A stretch of DNA of 64,000 bases from Serinus canaria (lineage: Eukaryota; Chordata; Aves; Passeriformes; Fringillidae), in NCBI RefSeq assembly GCF_022539315.1, contig NC_066314.1, positions 51,831,180-51,895,179 of the forward strand, given 5' to 3'. Under the pieces are notes generated by a model. That model saw only the letters and a program-made list of their open reading frames with translations. It was not told the DNA's origin and ran no database searches. Both the position numbers and the translations under genes were made by a program. Each line of letters opens with the position of its first letter. Position 1 is the stretch's first letter. Below are positions 1-11,971 of this stretch, one piece after another.

Positions 1-887
1 GCAGGATATACACAGCTTTAAAGAACTAAGCAATTACTTATCAGCTATTGTTACTGTATTGAATTCATAGGCTAAGCTTTGAACACATGGACATCCCAGT
101 GGGACACAGGATGACTTTTCTAAGTCAGTCAAGGAAGTTATTCAGTGCTCATTGGAACAGGCTTGTTCTTGATGGTTATAAATTGTCTTCTTCCAACTTC
201 CAGCTTTTTATCTTAGGGTTTTATACCTTTCCATGCCAGTGTTTTTCCTATTGAATCTTCCAGCTACTAACATTCACAGTATCAGTAACTACACTATCTA
301 CTATCTGTATTACTCTTCTTTAATTTCATGGCCTCATACCCTCTCACATTTTAATAGTTATTTTCTTAGCATGCCTGAACCAAGGTCCCCTGCCTGTGCA
401 GCACCCAAAATAGGTCTGGGAGGATTGACCTCTGGGCCAGGACTAAGTGTTAGGTGATATAAAAGGCTCTTTTGTCCCTGTCCTAAGCAACTTCCAGTGC
501 TTTTGAGGAATGCCTGAAGATTTTCCTGAGAAGTCACCCTCAGCATTAAATTTTAAAAGGTGTCTTTGCTACAAGAGAAAGAAAATTGTGGTCCAGAGAA
601 TTATTTTTTGTGTGTGTCTTGTAGCTGCTGTTCAGAATACTCACCTGAATGCTCAAATTAAAACTTTAAAAGCATGGCACCCTGATTTTCTTTGATTCCT
701 GTATTTTTTAAATGAGCCATAATTTTCTGATTTTTAGGGCATAATACAAACTTATTTGCTTAGTTCAAGGTTTCTTTAATGTCAAGCTTTTCTTCAGACT
801 AGGAAAAAATCTTTCTGTTCAACCACTGCTAATGCATTCCAACAGATAAAAATATTTCAACTAGAAATATTTGATGACTTTTTGCAG

Positions 888-3800
888 GGCATAGTCTATC
901 CAGTAGGAAATCACACAGACCCTCCCTTTGTGCCAGTTACATTTGCTCTCCCAAACCAGGGTGGTTCCATGATATATGTGGGAGTCTGCAGTTCTTAAGT
1001 CTGCTTCACTGGCTCACTACAGAGCAGGGGCCTTTAACATCACTATTTCCAAAGAGGTGAGTATGATTTGCTTGTAATAGAATTACAAATATTAGCCAGA
1101 TGTATAGTCAGCAAAGAAGACTAACACCTTTTGTTTGCCATTTCACATAGATTTGGGTCATACTTATACCATTTGTAAGAGAGATTCATGACATTCAGTT
1201 TGTCATAATTCAAAGTAGTCAAAGTCCCTCTCAGACTTCAGTCTGAACTTCTTGGCAACTCTAGGCAAAGAATGACAGAATGAACATCACAAAGTTGGTG
1301 TGCCAGGAGTGGCAAAAGGAATCTAAAAAAGCTTTTCTCAGCATGGATTCCAAATAGAAAAGGGCAAGACAAGAAAAAGTGTACTGAAGCTCCAGTCTGC
1401 TGCACAGGGGCTCATTATAAGTGTATTGGCTATGCTGAGAATCTGGAATAAATCCTCAGACTTAAGAGAGCAACAGAAAGAAGCAAGCAGCAGGTACAAG
1501 CAAACAAAGCTTTCCTCTGTGGTTGAAGAACATACAGGACCTCTCAGAAATGCCACTTTCCACAATGGCATTTGTAGTCAGAGTTTCCAATAAGTTTTGC
1601 TAACTGTAGCAATGCTAAGAGGGTCTTTATGAAAACTGGTGACAAATGGTACCAATAAATGTCATCACAGTGGTTAGCAGCAAAAAGGCAAATGAGATTT
1701 TTGAGTCCTTGCCTCTGACATATTCAGTGTATTTCATCTGAAGAAGTCTTAGAGACAGAAGTCCTGTCTGTTCTTTCAAAGAATAATGCTTGTTTACTGG
1801 TATATGCTCTTGAATCAAGTCCATGAGAAATTTCTTCTGTCCCAAAGAGCACTGTGGGTTCCATAGAAATAATTCTGGGGCAAGAAAATACTGAATCAAA
1901 TCACGGATTATCTAAAACTGAAATAAATGGGCTGTGTTGTTTTTTTTTTTTTTTCCCCAAGGAAAACCTAATTTTCAAGCTGATAAAATTACCTAATTTA
2001 TTTTGTTTACAGTTTGATAGTACTTTTAATCTAAGCACTTCCCTACTCAGACATTTTATTTCTGAGGTGAGTACTTTTATTTGTACAGATCTTTTAAGAA
2101 AAAGCAGTATCTAATATTTTCTATGCATATTATCTGCATGCTAGCTCATTTGCAAAAGCTGGGAGGAGACAAGAAGATTGGTCTGTTTTTAGTGCAAAAT
2201 TCAAACTTACATGTCTACCCATAACTCTTCCTAACTATATCATAATACACCTTATTCATTCTCTACTCCTCTGAGGGCTAGATTTGCTCTCAGTCTTTGA
2301 AACAGTTAAAAAGGATAAGCGGTAGCCATCTCTCAGATCAGTCTCATTCCTTTTTAAGGTAATGGTACCTCTTGCTATTGGTAGCCTGACTTCTTTTTGC
2401 AAAGATTCCTGTTTTCTGACTCCTGGAGATTATATACAGTGGGAAATAATAGTCATGAATCTATAAATGTGATGCAAGAAATTAAGATACTATGAAATAC
2501 TTTAAAAATATGGCAATATTTACTATAAGATTATGAAATTCAGAATCTGCATTGCAAGCTGAAGTTTTGTCCTCTAGGAGTTTCCCAAGCTTTCAAAAGC
2601 TTGGCTGTTTTGAAAGGCTGTCAACTTTTCCAATTTCTTTATATTGCTAAGGTGATTAATTTTTTTTTTTTTTACTTGAATCACTCATTTTCTTCACTTT
2701 TTTTTTTTACTGGAATCACTCATTTCCTTCACTTATTTAACACACTAATATCTTTCCCTTAAAATATGTTTTTCAGGAATAGCCTCTAAATTGTTTGTCT
2801 ATGTATGTTCAGTATCAGTGAGTTTAAAACTTCATCATTTGCTATATCATCTCTGAGACTCAGAGTATATGCAATGCTAATTTTGTCACTTCAGTTGGTG
2901 TAATGAAAATGAAGATTTTTTCAAATACTGATTCATCACAAGAGGATTGGTGAATAGCACCTGATTATGATGCAGCTATAGGAACCATAGCTTGAGAAAA
3001 GCTTAACTCTGCCCTCAGCAGTTTTTTCCTCTTTGAAGCTGCACAGATTGCTTGGAGTTACACAGCAGCAGGCCCAGTGCTGCTGAGGCTGATGGCTACA
3101 TCACCTCCTGCAGTCAGTTTAAATGCAGGCAGATGTGTCCTACAGATCACTGACTGTGTAGAAGTGTTTGCTGTTCTGCCAACTTCAACCACCCAGTACA
3201 TCTTTGCAGGGAATCTAGTAACTAAAAGGAGCTAGAAGGTAATGTTCAGTGCTAGGGCTGAACAAATCACACACTAATCTTCCTGGTCCTTTGAAAATCT
3301 TAGAGATTAGCGTAAAGCAGCATATACTGGTCTGCCACAAATATGCACACTGTTTTGTTGCATTTCACAGGAAGGAAACACACACTGCACTTTGTAGAAG
3401 TTAATAGATTTAATAGGGAGGTGCAGAGAGCCCTTTTCTTAATGTGGGAGGTTGAGTAACTATTCAAGAATAAATTGAAATATATAAAAATGTTACTGTC
3501 TGATGCCCAGTGTTCCTAACCTCTGTGTTATGAAATAGTTCAGTGTGTCCCCAGACATCTTTTCATTAGATTGCAAGTGAACCAATTATGTCAGCCATGC
3601 AAGGACTTAAATGATCCTAATGATAACAAGACAATCAGGGCAGTGTTATCGCTCTGTTCACTCAATCCCTGTTGCTGGCAGAAAGCAGCAAATTCACTAA
3701 TGATTTCACAATCCATATGTATTGACCACATGAAAAGTTTAGACAATGTGTTTCCAATCACAAAAGCAATTGCATTTGTGTCTGTATCTAAAACAGTATC

Positions 3801-6800
3801 TATCTGTGCATACAGTCACAGAAGACTGCTTTGTTTTTTTCCCTACAGACAGCCATTACCAGAGCCAATTTGACTATAAGCAAACAGGAGTTAATTATCT
3901 CATTACTTCTGAAGAGGTAACCAAGAAAAATTCAGAAAGAAGCATTAAGTATTCCTACATTAGGATACAACAGAACTTGTGTCAGCCTGACAGTGCTTGT
4001 TTCATTATGAGAAAAAGAATATTAGTTACCTTCTTTCTCATAGGAGCTCCAAGATACTTTCAACTAGTTAGTGTAAATCTTGGAGATGAAATATAATAAT
4101 ATTGTGGAACAACCATGTCTCTTGTGCCCCGTGATGTTCCCCCTTTCTGTAGCTTAAATACCTTTCCAGATGACGACGTTCAATCTATTGGTTATCTTGA
4201 AGGCATCTGTTTCAGTATGTGTTGGTTTTGGAGAATCAAGTTCAGTAGTTTACTCAAAATCCTCTGAATGTTGCTGTAAAATCTGAGCATCATAAACAGA
4301 AGTGCTGGAGTGCAAACTCCGCACAGGACCACTGTCCCTATAGTTCTCCATATGCCTTCATGAGAGGGGCAGAAAAAGTGAGACTACATAGCACACACTG
4401 CAGCAGCATGTCACCAAACAAATGAGACTAGAAAGGTGTCTGTAGTTTGAATCAAAGCTCAGAGCATTTTAGATTTCACTTAAGTCTTGCTGGTTTTCTG
4501 GTTACCTGCAGTTGTGCTTGCTCTCAGCTGTCTTACAACATATTTTATTCACACTTCAAGTAGGGCTGGGTTTACAGCCCCTTTCTCCATAAATGGACCT
4601 GATGGGTAGAAGCAAAGACTTTCAGTCAAGTAGCCCACATCAGCATTTCTTCATGTTAGCTCTATACATCAAGCTGGGTTAAATTTCCAGAACTTATGAC
4701 AATTTTTAATCTATTATAATTGCATTAAAGAAAAATGTGAGCAGTCTTTTCTTAGTTTTGGTCACTGGACCTTTTAACAGGAAATGGGACTTAAAATGAT
4801 CAGAGCCTGTCAGTATAAGTTTAAGAAGTAATGGTGCTGCTCACTTAGAGCTTTTGACACAAAAAGGTGTTCTCCTGTTCTTCAAAACTTTGTTTTTCCC
4901 CAGGAATATGTGTACAGTAAACCAAGGATTCATTATAGGATTCAATGGAAAAGTTATCAAATCATAATGGTTAGAAATGGATAGGAGTTTATTCAAATCA
5001 TAATGAATATTTGACGAAGGTGTAGTTCAGTCATTCCAGGAAATTACTATTCCAGAAAAATTTGATTTCCCAAGTCTTATAGTCACAGCACGGGACTACA
5101 CATGACCATAGGAGGAGATTAGTATCAGAAAGAGCCTGGTGATTCTAGAATTCATTTGTAGTTGTGCCAGTTTAATTAAAAGTTGTTGGGAATTGAAGAG
5201 CCTTTGTCAAAGTTAAATGTGTGAATCAGCATGAAATAAGTATGAATTTCCACAAATGAATCTTCAAGCAGTGTGCATAACTTGTGCCTCTACTGAATCC
5301 TCTTCTTTTACTTTTTTTTTACTTCAGGTTCCAGTTCTCCCTGTTGCACTCCAGTCTTGGTTTCCCTGATGTAACTTGATAGGTTCAGTGCCTAGGAAAG
5401 GTAGCTGAGCCCTTCAGAGACAAAAGAAATTCTTCTGAACTTATTGTGAACAATTATTGGTCTGTCTTGGGGATATCATCTGCCACCGTTCTTTGTGTTT
5501 TGAAACTCTATATTCTCTGCTTTTCTTTTTCTTTTCAGTAAGAGGAGGTATCTCTGAGAGTGTTGGGTTTTTTTCCTCATCAGAGGCTCAAAATGTTATA
5601 TAGTCTGTCTAGGTTCAGACAGAATTCACAGCTGGATGGAATATGTGTAGTAGTTTGAGTGAATACAAAACCAGGCTTAAGCTCCATTTCAGGAATTATC
5701 TTAAATCACTTCAACCAAATACAGTAAAAACAGGAGTTTAAAAGGGGAATTAAAAAAGCACAATGCCACTATTTCGATCTCTCACTATAGACTTGGAAAT
5801 GCTCAGCATTGCTGCAGCAACTCAGTCCAACACACATCTTTAAGTAAAGGGAGAAAGACTCTAATCACAGTGGCATTAAGACAGAGCATAAGCACAGGAC
5901 AGTTCTTCCATCCAGAGAGCAGTTCACTTCTGAGAACTGAGTCCTGCCAGCTGAAATGAGGTACAGAATATTTCATTCCTAAAGATAAGGTTCATCCCAG
6001 GTACTTAATATAAAGAAAAAAAATGCCTTCCATTTAATTCATTGCAAGAAACATGGACACCTCTTTGCCATGTATCTTTTGCATTGTTCAGCTGCAACTT
6101 AAACCAAAATAAATTTTTTTTTTGCCTGAGATTTTTCTCTGTCAAGCTCTGCTCAGATTGTTTTGCTTGTCACTTTGGTCCTAGCCCTTCATTTTCCTCA
6201 TTGAGCTACAACCTCATAGACATCAGGCACTAATCAGCAAATGTGCTTTTTCCTTGACAGCAGAAATCACTGGTGGAGAATTTTCTTATGCTTTACAGAG
6301 AATAGTGATTCCAGAAATCAATGGTAAGGACTGTAGCCAGTTCCTAAGCACAGCTGGTTGGAAAGCAAGATTGAAACCATAACAGGTAGTGCCCAGGTTT
6401 AAAGACTGTTATGGGAGGTTTTCTTTCCATTTGGACAGGTTTACTCTGTGCTGGACTTCAATCCTGGTTGTTCAGCCATATGGATCAGGGGCTGGCACAG
6501 AGTGTTTGCTCCCTTTCAAACACTGGGCTAGGGTTCCATTTTCACTGAATGCAGTGTGGCATCAGAGCTGAGACTGGCTCGAGTCTTGTCCTGACAGAGT
6601 CAAGCCATGACCAGAGAATGGCCCAAACTGAGGAAGTGCAGAGCACACTTGCATCTTTGGGCTTCACGGTAACTGAAATCTAACTTTCTGGTAATCTCTA
6701 ACTTTATCACCTCCCTCTGCCTTTGTGCTCTCCCTGCTGCCACAGGCAGGACAGAGTAGAAAAGCAGTTCTGTTCCTTACTACCTGTGGGATGGAGGTAG

Positions 6801-8052
6801 TAAGGAACAAGGAACAAGGGGGTGATGGCAGAGAGAAGCAAGTGGGAGGGTACAGAAGGTGCCTCTGAGGTGAACAGATGTGAGAAGACTGCTGAGGAAA
6901 AAGCTGAGCTATCAATGAGGAGAAAAGAGAGAGAATGAAAGTGTGAGAATCAAAAGTCAGACATTTAGAAAAGCAAATTTAAAAAAGCTGGGGTTTGATC
7001 CAGGAAAATAGGAATAAATGAGAATAAGAGGAACCCACAGGCTAAGAGGATCAAGTAGAGAAGTAAATAAAGATGGACAGTAAGTCAGAATGGAAAACAG
7101 CAGAAACCAGATTGTGAGGGGGAGACACCAGACGAGGAACAAAGGCAGGCAGATCCCAGTGTCAGACAGCTGAGAGATGGTAAGAGGTTTATATGCAACT
7201 TTTTTGCATGTTTTTTTTGTCTTTTAATACATGTGAATTATAGCTCCCTTGAGAGGCCCAACAGCTAATTAAAGGGAAATTGCAAACAAATTGAGTTCCT
7301 TGAGAAAGATGCTTCTGAAGTGCATTTTATTATTACTTTCAAATGTATTTATATTTGTCCCTTTTGAAGATAAACTAGGGAAAGGATTTCCTTTTCTTAA
7401 TTTTGCCCACACTAGCCTGACTGGATCTGTAATAAAAATGAATCAGGTGAGAAGGCAAATTTCCTCTTATAGAATATTGCTTCTGTGTCAGGCCTGTGAA
7501 TTGGTGCATTTTCCAGTGGTGGGTAGATCTAAATTTTGTCAATAGTAAAGCTTTCCCTGTACATTGGATACAACATGCAATCTCTGAACCAAAATGAGCC
7601 CCCCACCCCTAGCAGTTGTAGGTTGTAAAGGGCCCACCAGCTTTTTGGGGTGCCATCATGGGGACATGACAAGGTCAGCACTACTATCCCCAGCAGGGCT
7701 TAGGAGCATTGAGTGCCTGAGTCCTCATTTCTCTGACCGTTCTCGAAGAAGGCTCATGGGCAGAGTGTGTCTGTGGTAAGTGTTGCTCAGTCTTTTGGAG
7801 AGTTGTATTAACCTACATCAGAGCCCATTCCTACCCTAAAGTTAACTAAAGTTCAGGAGGTACAAAGCCACTCTTGCCTCCTGCCTGGCTGAGGGTCTTA
7901 CCATGGGAACAAGTCCCAGAGTGCTGTACCTGAATATACCTACCTGGTGAAATAAATTTTATACGTTTTTCTTTCATTAGGGTCATCTGGTTATTTACAC
8001 TGATGTTCTCTATCAACTGGAGGGTGAGGAGGACATTCACAGCCTCTGCTGA
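888..8052 (+). pseudogene. BPIFC-like BPI-fold gene, 3' half, frame-broken upstream tandem copy
   Basis: Eight exons pair one-to-one with exons 8-15 of the downstream copy: 888-1056, 2013-2066, 3047-3217, 3849-3916, 5328-5370, 6264-6323, 7370-7446 and 7981-8052 (stop TGA). All keep AG acceptors and GT donors; two donors are the weaker gtaact. Six of the eight can be compared as wholly coding exons of fixed length, and those without indels (54, 171, 68, 43 and 77 nt) match their partners exactly. Exon 8 is 169 instead of 174 nt, which brings an in-frame TAA near 1002; exon 13 is 60 instead of 64 nt, which also shifts frame. The two losses total 9 nt, so frame is regained after exon 13, but the early stop remains. 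Peptides such as TDPPF and RLMAT resemble mammalian BPIFC. BPI-fold proteins are secreted lipid or LPS binders. Exons 1-7 would lie left of the window. Likely a pseudogene; a sequencing error would have to occur twice. Confidence 0.8.
2661..2731. repeat. Local tandem duplication, two units of about 35 bp
   Basis: Each unit is a T run followed by 'actkgaatcactcattt' and 'cttcac', with two base differences apart from T-run length. It lies in intron 9 of the upstream BPIFC-like copy. Confidence 0.85.
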
Positions 8053-11000
8053 TGTCCTTTTAAAGAACAATAAGAGAAAAATGTAGTATTCCTTCTATTG
8101 TCTTATAGGGAGTAGATACATGCCTTTTCATCACTATTTTTAACGTTTTACTAAAAACTTCTTGAGCACTTTTCACAAAGCAAATATGTTTTTTTAAGCA
8201 CAGTGAGTGTAGCTAATTATTATTGATGCTTTGGAAAACTTGCTGCAGCCTGATGAGAAGTGACTGGTTCTTTTCACAAGAGTTGTAGACAATACATTTT
8301 CTTAATATTAAAAGCCAGTTCTTGCATAATTCAATTTATCTCCATTAGTGTTAGCAAAACTTTGTGTATGGAGAGAGACCTTATCCTTTGTAAAAATTTC
8401 ACAATTTGTCCCTTTGTAACTGGACACTGAGAGTGGGAACAGATCTACAAATCTCAGTGAATTGTCATGTAATTATAGAATATCATCTAGTTCAGACACT
8501 GGCTCAAAACAGGACTAATTAGATGAGGTTACTGAGCATGGTGTCCAGTCAAGTCTTGAACCCCTCCAAGGATGAAGATTCCATAATCTCTCAGGACAAT
8601 CTGTTTCATTATTTAACTACCTTTAGAGTAAATACTTTTTGTAGTATCTAATCAGTATTTCCCATGTTCCAGTATGTTCTGTGGCCTTTTGTACTTTCAC
8701 TACACACTTCCCAGAAGAGTCTGGCTCCATTTTCTCTGTAGTCTCTTTGCAAAATTTGACAACAAAATGGCCTTTCAAGTCCTCTCTTCTCCAGGGTGAG
8801 CAACCTCATCTCTCAGACTCTCCTTGTAGTTCATGTTCTTCAGCCCCCTTGGTCGCACCTGCTGGTGCAGGCCAGAGAAGTCTTACTAGTAAAAGTGGCC
8901 TTTTCTATGTCTTTTGTTACTGGTCTCCCATCCTACTGAGCAATAAGCCCACATTCATCTTCTGCTGTCAATGTTCTTACAGAAACCTTTCCTGTTGTCC
9001 TTCAGCTCCAACTGAACTATGGCTTTCCTGATTTCATTCCTATGTGTGCAAACAAAATGTCTGTCTTCTTTCCAAGTAGCTGATCTCAGTTTCCATGTTC
9101 TACATGCTTCTTTTTTGTTTTTAGGTTCACTCAGGAGCTACATGCTCTCCATGTTGGCTTTCTGCCGTAGTTGCTGAACCATCTGAACATTCTAATAGCA
9201 GTTCTTATGCTCAGGCAAAGGCAGCTGCCCTTGAAGATAAGCCAGCTCTTCTGGGCCTCTGCTCTCCAGGGCGACTTCCCACAGATCCTGCCAAGCAGGT
9301 CTCATCTGAAGTCTGTGGTTGTTATTCTGTTCTTTATCTTGTTGCTTCTCCCAGGATCTGACACCTGACAGTCTCATGCTCCCAGCAGCCAAGGCTGTCC
9401 TTGGCCTCTGTATCTTACAGAAGTTGTTCTTTGTAAGCTCTTCAAGGGTATCAATCTTCAAATAATTCCATACCTCTAATATTTGTAAGATGGAAGCTGT
9501 ATTTTTTCTTTTATCAGTGTCAACAGAGACATTCAACCAGGAGACATTAAAAGTGTTTGGAAAGGAAAGCTGGTCTACAAAAGTCACACTACAGAAAGTT
9601 CAGTTCAGGATAGAAATGTGGCTTGCGTAGTTTGAGCTGAATCAGTTTATTTATCCAGCTGTCTGATAGAATACTAAAAAAAAGGCATCCTGAAACTCAT
9701 ATCAGGGCTTCCAATTCTTTGTGTTCTTTGGTAGGTGAAGAGTGACTAGAAAAAGAATGGAAGAAGAACTCCAAAGAAATGGAGATTTTTAATTAGATTG
9801 GTGTCCCTCACTGATATCAGAAAATGCATAGAGGTTTATGGAACTGAGGGTGTGAGTTATATTCATCGTCAGTTGCCAGAGATACGAATAATGAAATTAT
9901 TATGCATGTGACTCCCTGTGGTGGATGTTAAATCTGTGTGAAGTATGAGCATTTGTTGACTGACTGACAAGTGTCTCTACCTTTTCTATTCATGGCTTGC
10001 ACAATGAAGTGACTCAGATTGTCCAGCAAAGTGCCCCATGCCTGGGCGCATTTGCTTGGTACTTGCAAGCTAATTGATTAGATCACCTCCTTGACAAGCC
10101 AAGTAGTAACTGGTCAGCTGAAATACTGGTTAACTGGATGAGAAAACAGAAGAAATGGAAAATATTGACTGCAAGGACTTGATACTATATATTTGTACCA
10201 GATATATACACTGTAGTCTTCGTGTGCATTTATATATATGTATGTGTTATAATATAAATACTATATTGTTTATGGTTTCCTGTATCCTGAGCAATTTCAG
10301 ACAGATGGTACTTGTTTTCCATCTGTTTTTCATACCAATGGCACATTAATTTACTTATTTTACAGTACAAACATGGCTATGAATATCTGTCTTGTGGAAA
10401 TACTGGAATTCTCACTGGGGTTTCCTCCTCATCTGAAAAACCTGTGCTGAAACCATCTGCCACAAAGGCAGCATGTGACCCCAAACTCTGCATTCTGGCA
10501 CCTGAGCACCCCCAGCCAACAGTTTGCATTGTCCTCTCCTTATCCCTAAATGAAATTTAATAGATTTTACCTGGGAGGCCCAAAATAGCTTGGGATGTGG
10601 TTATCAGAGGCCACTCCCTGTGTAATACCGCTGAAAGTGATAGCAGTTGGCTCTCTTCAAGCCCACAGTCTTTCCTTTAAATGATGGGCTCATGGCTGCA
10701 GAAGATTTTCCCTGCAACATCTTCAGCCCTGTGGTCTGCTACAGCAAAGGTCTTGTCTTCAGCCTTCAGGTATGGAAACAAATACATGGTGACTACTTTT
10801 TGTCAAGGAGTGGCTTTGTTGGGAAGTGACAGATGTAGCTAAATCTGGTTAAATTTTGAGATTTTAAATTTTGAGAACTATACATATGCCAAAAACACAT
10901 TTCCTTCCAGTCCTTTGTTTTTGTTCTACATATGAAGTGTGTTTCTTTCATCTCTCAATATCTGTCAGTTAAAATTTAAAAAGAAAATACTAGTTCTACT

Positions 11001-11971
11001 AAAAGGCAAAGGTATTCTGCAGGATTGCTTGAAATTGTCAAAAAATTAAGTCAATATTCTCTCACAATTTTGGAGATTGTTTATATTGTGATCATGACTG
11101 AAAATATTCTAGTGGTTTGAGGTATATTCTTACCTCTGGTAACGAAGCAACTAGTGAAATATGCAGCAATTTCAAAACAATTTTTTCAAGTATTAGGGAA
11201 GAGGCAATTGTCTGCCTATAGATGGTTTAATTCCAGCTCTTCAATAGCTCTGTGGTAACTAAAGAAATTTTATCTGTAAAAGTAATGCCAGAAAGGACCC
11301 TCTCCTCTATTTTCAGCTGTTTATATTCCAGTGCAGTAGCTGGAAATGAGGAAAACCATAATAACGTGACCTGTTTGCCAGGTCAGTCCCAGATGACAAA
11401 TAACTCCTTAGACGGCTGTTCCCAGCCCTGGGGGGGAAAACAAAAACTTTCTCTGATTTTGCTCAGTTTTGTTTAAAAATTCACTATCAGGGTGGCTTCT
11501 CTCACTCTCACTTCTCTCTCTCTCTCAGCATGAAAGCAAGACCTTCTGAATTTCACACTAAATGCAGTCTGTGATTTATACAGATATCTCTATCTTGGTT
11601 TAAATCTTGTCACAGAAGCCCCTGGGATGGGCATTGGCTTCACTCACTCACCAGCCCTGTGGTGAATCCTGTAGAGCCACTAAATTACAGCCTAAAAGTT
11701 TAGTGTTGGTCCAGAGGGATGTATCCCAAGCATTTTCCCCAGTCTCTATGGCAGTGAGTAGGCTGACTTTTCTCCTCTACCCCACGGAGCTCACTTTTTG
11801 TAAGTCTGTGGAGAGTGAGTCTTCTCTGCCAGGGTTGCTGGGCTTTCCACATTCTTCATTCTGGAGGGAAAGCTGGTGTCCAGGGTAGGGGAGAAGGTAA
11901 TAAAACCACCAAATGACACAGCATGAATTTCTGCTATCATTATAAATACTTACTACCAGGTCCTGTAAAAA
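8053..11971. other. Spacer between the two BPIFC-type copies; no gene recognised
   Basis: This 3.9-kb stretch separates the stop of the upstream copy from the ATG of the downstream copy. An ATTAAA at 8307-8312 could be the polyadenylation signal of the upstream copy. It contains a degenerate CR1-like segment (about 8466-8860) and a TATAAA at 11941-11946, only 31 bases before the downstream ATG and so too close to serve a leader of normal length. A non-coding first exon of the downstream gene may lie here, but none could be identified. Confidence 0.5.
8466..8860 (-). mobile_element. Degenerate CR1-like LINE fragment
   Basis: The order of phrases follows the reverse complement of a CR1 3' region: a stretch like 'atcatctagttcagacac', then 'gtcttgaacccctccaagga', then 'ccataatctctcaggacaat', and later a run resembling the LINE coding end. 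Divergence is high and there are no visible target-site duplications, so the limits are approximate. Confidence 0.5.

Noticed and set aside
9192..9587. 131-codon minus-strand open frame
   Set aside because: No family was recognised and nothing supports a start or splice context; it may be part of an unidentified repeat.
11941..11946. TATA box of BPIFC
   Set aside because: At 31 bases before the ATG it would put the transcription start on the start codon; a leader exon further left is more likely.
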